Source: Anabaena subtropica FACHB-260 (lineage in GTDB: Bacteria; Cyanobacteriota; Cyanobacteriia; Cyanobacteriales; Nostocaceae). Taken from it: a stretch of 64,000 bases of DNA. Below, one piece after another: positions 57,374-64,000 of the stretch (position 1 is its first letter; each line of letters starts with the position of its first letter). The translations under genes were made by a program, and so were the position numbers. The notes under the pieces were generated by a model that searched no databases, was not told the DNA's origin, and was given only the letters and a program-made list of their open reading frames with translations. Location: positions 1-64,000 of the forward strand of contig NZ_JACJRF010000027.1 of NCBI RefSeq assembly GCF_014697105.1. Direction: 5' to 3'.

Positions 57374-58315
57374 ATGAGATATGGAATTGATATTGGTCAC
57401 AATTGCCCACCAGACACTGGAGCTAGAGGCATCAAAGTTGAGGATAGTCTCACGTTAGATGTAGGCAATCGAGTGACATCTAAGTTAAAGGCTTTAGGGC
57501 ATGAAGTAATTTCGTGTAAACCAGATAGAGCAACTTCAGTCAAGGATTCTCTTTCTCAAAGATGTAACAAAGCAAATGCCAGCAAAGTAGAGGTTTTTGT
57601 TTCTATACATTTTAATGCCTTTAATGGACAAGCCAACGGTACAGAAGTATTTGCAGCTAGTGATAATGGTAGGAGAATAGCTAAACCAGTATTAGACGAA
57701 ATTGTAAAATTAGGATATTTTAACCGTGGGGTGAAAAATGGTTCTCACCTTTTTGTTTTGCGAAATACAAATATGCCAGCGATTCTGGTAGAGTGCTGCT
57801 TCATTGATTCGCAAAAAGACATGAATATATATGATTCAGAAGCAACAGCCAACGCAATTGTTAAAGGATTAACAGGTAAATTACCTAGTACTCCTGTAGC
57901 TTCTGTACCAGATGAAGAACAGAATATAGATACAAGTATCTTGAGACTACAAAAATCATTAAATCGTCTCAAAATTACCGATAGAAACAATAGACCTCTC
58001 GTAGAAAATAGCCAACTTAATTCTGAGACAAAATTTGCGATAGAGAAATTTCAAGGCATTGTGGGGATTGAAAAAACTGGAATTGTAAACGAAGCAACAT
58101 GGAACTCGATTAATCTGATTTTAGCTAAAAGAATTATCAGACCTAATCATGCCGGAGGCCCAGTTGTCAGATACTTACAATTTCGAGTAGGTGTTGGCGT
58201 TGATGGTATTTATGGCCCGCAAACAGAAGCAGCAATTAAGAGATTTCAAAGGCAGAATGGTTTGCTGGCTGATGGAATTGTGGGGCCAATGAGCTGGCAA
58301 AAATTAATCGGTTAG
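57374..58315 (+). CDS. N-acetylmuramoyl-L-alanine amidase with two peptidoglycan-binding domains
   Basis: 313 residues. An Amidase_3 domain (2-170) has the zinc ligands in IDIGHN, and the acidic residue in AILVECCFID. FVSIHFNAFNG and NGTEVF are typical. Two peptidoglycan-binding repeats follow (190-245, LNSETKFAIEKFQGIVGIEKTGIVNEATW; 250-312, GVGVDGIYGPQTEAAIKRFQRQNGLLADGIVGPMSW). There is no signal peptide, so it may leave by a holin-like or other route, or be a phage-type endolysin relative. Confidence 0.88.
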   Translation: MRYGIDIGHNCPPDTGARGIKVEDSLTLDVGNRVTSKLKALGHEVISCKPDRATSVKDSLSQRCNKANASKVEVFVSIHFNAFNGQANGTEVFAASDNGRRIAKPVLDEIVKLGYFNRGVKNGSHLFVLRNTNMPAILVECCFIDSQKDMNIYDSEATANAIVKGLTGKLPSTPVASVPDEEQNIDTSILRLQKSLNRLKITDRNNRPLVENSQLNSETKFAIEKFQGIVGIEKTGIVNEATWNSINLILAKRIIRPNHAGGPVVRYLQFRVGVGVDGIYGPQTEAAIKRFQRQNGLLADGIVGPMSWQKLIG

Positions 58316-58372
58316 TTTTAGTGAATGGCTAGAGGCTAGTAAAATTTTCTTTTGCTTCTAGCCTTCTTATCA

Positions 58373-58957
58373 CTAGCCACGATTTCGTTCTAATAAAAGC
58401 ATCATCATTAAGCTTAATAAAATTTGTTGCTCTTCGCGATCGCTAATTTGATCGATAGGTTTGATGGTAAACTTTCTGGAGAAGAACGAAGGGATTTTCT
58501 CCAAACGCATTACAACTGTACCATCAGATCGGCTGACTAAATAAACTGGGTTAAATACGTAACCAGTGAACATACCTAAAATGGGGATTTCTGCAAATAA
58601 GGCATCCGCAATCTTCACCCAAGGATTTTTTTCTTGAATATTTAAATTAGTTATCTCGCCATCAAAAATATCATAACGCGCACGCCACAGGGATTTTAAG
58701 CCACGTCGTTTAACAGCACCAATATTAGCACCGTTACTGTCGGTGAAGTCATAGCGAGCAGAAAAATCAATAATGCGATCGGCTTTGATGTAGTATAAGG
58801 GACGAGTGCGATCGGCATCGGCAAAAATGGTAATTGCTTCTTTGAGCTTGAACAGTTTCTGTTTGACGTAGAAAACCAAGTTGCTTTGAGCATCAACAAC
58901 AGAAATTTGCGGTGCTAAAGCCCAAAATTTGAAGGTAAGTTCTAGTGGATACTGCAT
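58373..58957 (-). CDS. LURP-one/scramblase-like hypothetical protein
   Basis: 194 residues: YPLELTFKFWALAPQISVVDAQSNLVFYVKQKLFKLKEAITIFADADRTRPLYYIKADRIIDF, then RYDIFDGEITNLNIQEKNPW and DGTVVMRLEKIPSFFSRKFTI. The repeated strand pattern resembles the tubby-like LURP-one-related beta barrel. A membrane-close stretch (IPILGMFTGYVFNPVYLV) is present. Function unknown. Confidence 0.55.
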   Translation of the reverse strand: MQYPLELTFKFWALAPQISVVDAQSNLVFYVKQKLFKLKEAITIFADADRTRPLYYIKADRIIDFSARYDFTDSNGANIGAVKRRGLKSLWRARYDIFDGEITNLNIQEKNPWVKIADALFAEIPILGMFTGYVFNPVYLVSRSDGTVVMRLEKIPSFFSRKFTIKPIDQISDREEQQILLSLMMMLLLERNRG

Positions 58958-59086
58958 AGTGACGGTAAAAAAACAGAATTTCTCACCTTCTTATTAATCC
59001 CTCTTAGTCCTAATATGCAACACAGAAAGAATTAAATAATGTAAACACAGCTTCGGACTATCTGTTTAAGTGTCTAATACACCCTA

Positions 59087-60490
59087 TTATGTAGCGGAAT
59101 GCTGTATCAACCTTCTTTTGATTTCTGCCGCCAAGTTTTCCAAAGTCACTTCTACTTGTTCGCCTGATTTTAAATCTTTGAGGGATGATTTTTGTGCTGC
59201 GGCTTCATCGGCGCCAATAATTACACAAAATTGAATGCCTTGTTTATCTGCTGCTTGAAATTGCTTACCTAACTGGCGTTTTTCAAAATTTGTAATTACA
59301 TTAATGCCTACTTGACGCAACTGTTGTGACACTTTTAAATAAGTTGGCATTAAGTCATCTTGCATATTGACTACTACTACCTGGGCTGGCGTAGCAGGTA
59401 AGGTATTTAAAATACCTGCTTTAAGTAATCGGCTAATTAAGCGAGTTAAGCCGATAGAAATGCCCACTCCGGGCATTTTTTCACCTAAAAAAGTTCCCAC
59501 TAATTCTTCGTATCTGCCTCCAGAACAGATACTACCTAAAGCTTCATGACCGATAAGAGTTGTTTCGTAGACTGTGCCTGTATAGTAATTTAACCCACGA
59601 GCGATTGATAAATCAATACAAAAACGTTTTTCGGGAACTTCCAGATTCCGCACGCCTGTAATCACTGTTTCTAATTCGCTGACACCTAAATTAAATTGTT
59701 TTGATTCTGGTAGATTTTGTGATAGATGTTTGAGTTTATTTAATACGTCATTAACGCTGCCATCAATTTTGATAAAGTCTATAATTTTTTGTGTCTGTTC
59801 TACTGATATACCTTCTTTTTCTAATTCTTGTTTTACTTTAGTTTCACCGATTTTTTCTAAATTATCAATGATGCCAATACAAGTCTTAATTTGATTTTCG
59901 GCAATTTCTAACGATTGAAAGAATCCTGTAAGAAGTTTGCGGTTATTAATGCGGATTAAAAAATCACCAATATTAACTGCTTCAAATATTTGGGTAATAA
60001 TTGCAGGCATTTGAGCATCATAAAGCAAGCTGAGTTCACGTCGCCCAACTACATCAATATCACACTGACGAAACTGACGAAAACGTCCATCTTTTGCTCG
60101 CTCTCCTCGAAAAACCACATCCATTTGATAACGAGCAAAGGGAAAGGTTAATTCATTTAAGTGACGGGCAATATACGCTGCTAAAGGAACAGTTTGGTCA
60201 AATTTTAAGGCTCTGGCTTCTGAACCTGTTTCCCCAGATTTATCTCTTTCTGCTTGACGATTTGGTGGCAAAATCGGGTCGATACCATAAATAATATTAT
60301 CACCTTGATTGCCTTTAGCTTGTAATACTTCTAAGCGTTCAACTGCGGGAGTTTCAATAGGTGTAAATCCGTAGCTTTCATAAACTCTACGGATGGTATC
60401 TAGTAAATATAATTCTAGGCGTTTTTCGCTAGGCAGAAATTCGGGAAATCCGCTAGGAGTTGAGAAGTTGATTTTGTCACTTTTTGCCAT
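59087..60490 (-). CDS. hisS: HisS, histidyl-tRNA synthetase
   Basis: 467 residues, class II synthetase. Motif 2 is FRGERAKDGRFRQFRQCDIDVVG; the histidine-specific ARGLNYYTGTVYE and the motif 3 region GVGISIGLTRL follow; the anticodon-binding domain begins at about residue 365 (PAQVVVVNMQDDL). All catalytic motifs look intact. Confidence 0.97.
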   Translation of the reverse strand: MAKSDKINFSTPSGFPEFLPSEKRLELYLLDTIRRVYESYGFTPIETPAVERLEVLQAKGNQGDNIIYGIDPILPPNRQAERDKSGETGSEARALKFDQTVPLAAYIARHLNELTFPFARYQMDVVFRGERAKDGRFRQFRQCDIDVVGRRELSLLYDAQMPAIITQIFEAVNIGDFLIRINNRKLLTGFFQSLEIAENQIKTCIGIIDNLEKIGETKVKQELEKEGISVEQTQKIIDFIKIDGSVNDVLNKLKHLSQNLPESKQFNLGVSELETVITGVRNLEVPEKRFCIDLSIARGLNYYTGTVYETTLIGHEALGSICSGGRYEELVGTFLGEKMPGVGISIGLTRLISRLLKAGILNTLPATPAQVVVVNMQDDLMPTYLKVSQQLRQVGINVITNFEKRQLGKQFQAADKQGIQFCVIIGADEAAAQKSSLKDLKSGEQVEVTLENLAAEIKRRLIQHSAT

Positions 60491-60609
60491 GCGTGTACCT
60501 TTTCAAGTTTCTAGGGTGCAAATTTCTCCACCCTTTCTATTTCATTCTTTCAGAAAATTGTGCGCCCACTCAGTGAACGCACCCTAGAGATTTTACATCT
60601 GGTGGATTA

Positions 60610-61056
60610 TTATTTTAGCCGTTCTTCTTGAATCAGAGTACGTTGGTATATTTGATCATTTTTAAACCAGTGCCAAGTTCTCGCACGATGGTTATTATCA
60701 GGACTAATTTGAATCATTTCATACAAGTACATTGCTGGGACTGTCTTATAAGAAAACCACAAAATTACGCTAGAGTCATCTATTTCCCAGGCTTTGCCTT
60801 GAATGCGATCGCTATCAAACCACAGTATTTTATCTTGATACGTCCCAGGAAATTTATGTTCTTCTTGTTTCCCATCAGCCCATGTGTAGCGATTAATTTG
60901 ATAATAGGGATAGGGGCCATCTTCAGGAAATTGGCAGCTTAAGTGAGATTCATGGTGGTCAAGAATTTTTCCTGAGGTATCAATTAATGTATATGTGCCT
61001 ACCCATTCACCTTCATGACGAGCAAGCACGGGCATTTCTTCGCGGATGTTAGACAT
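60610..61056 (-). CDS. DUF3598-type hypothetical protein
   Basis: 148 residues from MSNIREEMPVLARHEGEW. The open frame extends 21 codons upstream, but those read through a short intergenic repeat and would overlap aroA, so the ATG at 61056 is better. WVGTYTLIDTSGKILDHHESHLSC, YYQINRYTWADGKQEEHKFPG and WFSYKTVPAMYLYEMIQISPD give a lipocalin-like barrel pattern seen in DUF3598 proteins. Confidence 0.72.
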   Translation of the reverse strand: MSNIREEMPVLARHEGEWVGTYTLIDTSGKILDHHESHLSCQFPEDGPYPYYQINRYTWADGKQEEHKFPGTYQDKILWFDSDRIQGKAWEIDDSSVILWFSYKTVPAMYLYEMIQISPDNNHRARTWHWFKNDQIYQRTLIQEERLK

Positions 61057-61108
61057 AATTTGGGTACAGGGTACAGGAGATGGAGTGAGAAAAACTAATG
61101 ACCAATGA

Positions 61109-62389
61109 CTATTGACCAATCATCTTCAAGAATCGGGTAAAGTAGTCTGGAAAGGTTTTTGCTGTACAACTGGGATCTTGAATCACAATACCCGGAGCTT
61201 TTAAGCCTGTAACGGCAAAAGCCATTGCCATTCTATGGTCGTGGTAGGTTTCGATGGCGGCTGGGGTAATGGGGCTTGGCTCAATTTTCATCCCATCGGC
61301 AAATTCTTCTACTTTGACACCTAAGCGACGTAATTCAGTAACAACAGCGCGGATGCGTTCGGTTTCTTTGTAGCGGATATGCTCTACATTACGGATGGTA
61401 ACAGGTGAACTGGCAAATGGTGCGATCGCTCCCAATGTTTGCACTAAATCCGACATATCATTCATATCAATGTCGATACCCTGTAATTGTTCTGGGCCGA
61501 TAACTTCGGTGTAATTTTCACCCTCATGCACCTGACAACCCATCTGTTCTAAAACATTGAGCCAGAGAATATCACCTTGGCAGGATTGTTTGGTCAAATG
61601 GTTAACCCGCACCCTTCCCCCAGTGACGGCGGCGGCGGCGAAAAAGTAAGACGCATTCGACGCATCGGGTTCTATAGTATAGTGTCGGGCTTGGTAACGT
61701 TGACCCGCTTTGATATGAAATTGATTGTCGTCGGTTTGGGTAACATCTACGCCAAAATCAGCCATGAGACGACAAGTCATTTTGACGTAAGACTGGGAAA
61801 CTAATGTACCCTCAACCTCAATAGTTGTATCCTGTTGAGCGTAGGGTGCAATCATCAGCAATGCGGAAAGTTGCTGACTGGTTTGGTTAGCTTTTAAGCG
61901 AAAATGCCCACCAGCAAACTGCTGACCGTAAATAGTATAGGGCATAAAACCAGGGTTGCCTTCAAAGTTGATTTTTGCTCCACCAGCTTGTAGGGCTGTC
62001 AGCAAATCCCCCATAGGTCGTTCCCGCATCCGTGGAACACCATCTAAGCGATATTCACCATTTCCTAGTGCTACCAGAGCCGAGATAAACCTTGCTGCTG
62101 TACCCGCCAGTCCAACAAACAAATCTGCTTGTTTAGCTGGAATTTCCCCTCCCTTTCCTGAAACTTGGATTTGAGCCAGATGAGCATTTAGTGTAATGGG
62201 AATGCCCAACTGCTCTACACATTTAGCAAAATACTCACTGTCTTCACTAAATAAAGCATTTTCTAAAGTAGAGTCACCTTGCGCTAAAGCAGCAACAAGT
62301 AATGCCCGATTAGTGATACTTTTAGAACCAGGAATCTCTACTGTGGCATCCACAGAACGATTCAGGGCGGGGATGGCGATAGTATCCAC
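61109..62389 (-). CDS. AroA, EPSP synthase (or MurA)
   Basis: 426 residues of the EPT superfamily. PGSKSITNRALLVAALAQGDSTLENAL, the LFVGLAGTAARFISAL loop, and YRLDGVPRMRERPMGDLLTALQAGGA are EPSP synthase motifs, and SKSITNR with GTAARF favours AroA over MurA. It makes 5-enolpyruvylshikimate-3-phosphate in the aromatic pathway. Active-site DHRMAMAFAV is present near the end. Confidence 0.9.
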   Translation of the reverse strand: MDTIAIPALNRSVDATVEIPGSKSITNRALLVAALAQGDSTLENALFSEDSEYFAKCVEQLGIPITLNAHLAQIQVSGKGGEIPAKQADLFVGLAGTAARFISALVALGNGEYRLDGVPRMRERPMGDLLTALQAGGAKINFEGNPGFMPYTIYGQQFAGGHFRLKANQTSQQLSALLMIAPYAQQDTTIEVEGTLVSQSYVKMTCRLMADFGVDVTQTDDNQFHIKAGQRYQARHYTIEPDASNASYFFAAAAVTGGRVRVNHLTKQSCQGDILWLNVLEQMGCQVHEGENYTEVIGPEQLQGIDIDMNDMSDLVQTLGAIAPFASSPVTIRNVEHIRYKETERIRAVVTELRRLGVKVEEFADGMKIEPSPITPAAIETYHDHRMAMAFAVTGLKAPGIVIQDPSCTAKTFPDYFTRFLKMIGQ

Positions 62390-62555
62390 GTAAAACCTCT
62401 TTGTGGGTGGTCAGCTACATACAACTTATATATGTTCCCATATCATGAAGGTTGCTTGAACAGTCATATTTTTTGGTTTTCTGTTAACGAAGAGGCTGGG
62501 GGTAAGAGTAAAATCGGGGCTTGATACCCAGTAGCAGCAATCGTGTCAACCAGAC

Positions 62556-62592
62556 AAATAACCCACACACTATGTTAGTGTGTGGGTTATTT
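62556..62592 (-). terminator. Strong terminator hairpin after the tRNA-Phe fragment
   Basis: AAATAACCCACACAC and GTGTGTGGGTTATTT form a perfect 15-bp stem with a 7-base loop, with A and T runs at both ends, so it may work on either strand. It lies 18 bases past the tRNA fragment, as a normal tRNA terminator would. Confidence 0.85.
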
Positions 62593-62609
62593 GCTTTATA
62601 GTGATTGAA

Positions 62610-62654
62610 TGCCAGGAACCAGACTTGAACTGGTGACACGAGGATTTTCAGTCC
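62610..62654 (-). pseudogene. 3' part of a tRNA-Phe gene
   Basis: On the minus strand AGGACTGAAAATCCTCGTGT, then CACCAGTTCAAGTCTGGTTCCTGGCA, is the anticodon loop (GAA), T-arm and acceptor end of tRNA-Phe. The D-arm and 5' acceptor strand are missing; upstream of the anticodon stem the sequence is unrelated (TTTGGAC). Such half tRNAs are left at ends of integrated elements. The interval 62655-63146 contains no gene I can support except AT-rich DNA and a HIP1 site (about 63003). Confidence 0.8.
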
Positions 62655-63146
62655 TGTCCAAATTCTTTCTATATCAAGGGTTTCAGGTAAATAAATTATA
62701 AATTACACCATTTTTACACCATTTATTAGAAATTATTAAAAGTAGCTTTCACACATAAGTAAAGAAACCCAAAATCTAAAGAGAAAAGTTCATTCTAATT
62801 AAAATGTAAAATTTTATTTCCTAATTAGTTTAGGACTTTTATCTTGACAAAGATAGTTAAATGGGTAGGTAAAATTTAAGAATTAGGGTTAAATTTAGCC
62901 GATCAATGAAGTGTCAATATGAGAACCAAAACAGCGAAAATCTTGGTTCGCACAAAGCACTATATATTTTTAGTGATGGCAATGGACTACGCTCCGCCGT
63001 AGGCGATCGCTACTCATCAACCTGCCAACCACTAATCAAGCAATGCTTGAGAAAGTATAAAATAAAACTTTTATAGCTCAGATATGCCTTGTAATAATAG
63101 TAATTAACCATAGTTTAGCAAGGTTACTCTGCATTTTTGGGGTGTC

Positions 63147-63611
63147 ATGATGAGCTTAATTAATCTGGATCTAGTAATCAACGCAGTTACGGGCATTGCT
63201 AATCTTTTGATTAAAGAAAAAATTCTGCGTAGTGAAACAGTAATTAAGTTACTCCAGCAATTTAACCTTGATCCAGAGCATCCACCTGCGGATTTTAGCG
63301 GTGTTTACGCCTATGCCTTAGTCGAGTAAGGTGTTGGTAAACCAAAAGCATTTCTGGAATTATTCAGACAAGAGGCCATTAAACAGGCTTTTCGCAAAGC
63401 ATTAGACCATAATAACCCCTCAATTCTGCTGTCTGAGGTTGATGTTAGTGGTAGTTTGGATGAAACAATGAAATTTTGGGATGTTCAGTCTGGTAATTGT
63501 TTCAAGACCCTTGATAATAGACCCTATGCTGGTATGAACATTACAGGCATTAAGGGTTTAACCTTATCGGAGATCGCTACCCTCAAAGCACTTAGCGCAG
63601 TGGAAGAATAA
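63147..63611 (+). pseudogene. NACHT/WD40 protein with in-frame stop and internal deletion
   Basis: One frame carries the N-terminal helper region (VIKLLQQFNLDPEHPPADFSGVYAYALVE), then TAA at 63327-63329, then GVGKPKAFLELFRQEAIKQAFRKALDHNNPSILLSEVD. It jumps straight to the end of a WD40 repeat (SGSLDETMKFWDVQSGNCFKTLDNRPYAGMNITGIKGL) and stops at 63611. In intact Nostoc proteins an NTPase and many WD40 units lie between. The stop replaces a Tyr codon. Confidence 0.75.
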
Positions 63612-63678
63612 TAAATGTAAAATTAAAAATGCAGTAGAAACAAGTTGTGAATTTATAATCATCAAACCTCCACAACAT

Positions 63679-63942
63679 ATGGAAATAACAAAAGTATCAA
63701 ATGAAGGACAAGTGATTATTCCTGAAGAATTACTAAAAGCCTCTGGCTGGGAAATCGGACAGGAATTAATAGCAATTAACATGGGTGATGGCATTCTTCT
63801 CAAACCTAAGAAACTCTTTGCAGAAACTACATTAAATGATGTTGCAGGCTGCTTGAAATATCAAGGCGAACCCAAATCTTTAGAAGATATGAATGATGCC
63901 ATCCGTCAAGGTATAGAGGAATCGTGGCATGGTGGCAGTTGA
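63679..63942 (+). CDS. AbrB-family antitoxin
   Basis: 87 residues. ITKVSNEGQVIIPEELLKASGWEIGQELIAINMGDGILLKPK is a SpoVT/AbrB swapped-hairpin DNA-binding domain. The C-terminal tail would wrap the toxin. It overlaps the PIN gene by 14 bases. Confidence 0.88.
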   Translation: MEITKVSNEGQVIIPEELLKASGWEIGQELIAINMGDGILLKPKKLFAETTLNDVAGCLKYQGEPKSLEDMNDAIRQGIEESWHGGS

Positions 63943-64000
63943 TACTAATATAATTGTGCGCCTATTGACCCAAGATGATGAATTACAGTACCACAAGAGT
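63929..64000 (+). CDS. PIN-domain toxin (VapC-like), cut by window end
   Basis: MVAVDTNIIVRLLTQDDELQ is the standard VapC start with the first catalytic Asp in VDTN. The gene runs off the window at 24 codons. With the preceding AbrB gene it forms a type II toxin-antitoxin module. Confidence 0.85.
   Translation, partial: MVAVDTNIIVRLLTQDDELQYHKS

Overview
The window is chromosomal DNA from a filamentous, heterocyst-forming cyanobacterium of the Nostoc/Anabaena/Trichormus group. The evidence is a Mo-nitrogenase operon with cyanobacterial accessory genes (hesA, hesB, fdxH), a nifD gene split by an XisA-type excision element, many GCGATCGC (HIP1) octamers, and short intergenic tandem repeats typical of Nostoc. 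fdxN is uninterrupted, unlike in Nostoc sp. PCC 7120. I do not claim a strain.

Layout. 1-1459: remnant of a catalase gene and a long AT-rich leader with a hairpin and three copies of one 9-mer. 1460-8182: nifB, fdxN, nifS, nifU, nifH and the 5' part of nifD. 8172-18693: nifD element, bounded by 11-bp direct repeats and carrying xisA plus cargo (DpnII/MboI-like nuclease, HigB toxin, redoxin/2OG oxygenase fusion, alpha/beta hydrolase, REP-type transposase, several unknowns). 18683-27723: 3' part of nifD, nifK, a Mo-nitrogenase C-terminal-domain protein, nifE, nifN, nifX, two small nif-associated genes, nifW, hesA, hesB, fdxH and feoA; mop lies on the opposite strand. 28000-32300: SagB-like nitroreductase gene, hydrogenase protease hupW, unknowns and remnants. 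32409-46740: mostly housekeeping (gatB, SulP transporter with cation/proton antiporter, purT, ABC-F ATPase, SPFH protein), with a PIN-domain pair. 47262-51345: unknowns and a trio of red-chlorophyll-catabolite-reductase-like, nitrilase-like and aldehyde dehydrogenase genes. 51346-54368: WD40/TPR remnant, tRNA-Ala, HAD phosphatase, methyltransferase. 54665-62389: RtcB RNA ligase with an intein, N-acetylmuramoyl-L-alanine amidase, hisS, aroA. 62390-64000: tRNA-Phe 3' fragment, NACHT/WD40 pseudogene and the start of an AbrB/PIN toxin-antitoxin pair.

How the genes work together. NifHDK is the nitrogenase. NifB, NifE, NifN and NifX build and carry FeMo-cofactor; NifU, NifS, HesB and probably HesA supply Fe-S clusters; FdxH donates electrons; FeoA and Mop relate to iron and molybdate supply. 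HupW matures the uptake hydrogenase that recovers nitrogenase H2. In vegetative cells the element truncates nifD; XisA-mediated excision during heterocyst development would restore a 497-codon gene. The alternative-pairing RNA between nifD and nifK, the 9-mer repeats upstream of nifB, a nitrilase paralogue without its catalytic Cys, and several dated gene losses (4-bp duplication, MITE insertion, tRNA fragment) are the least expected signals.
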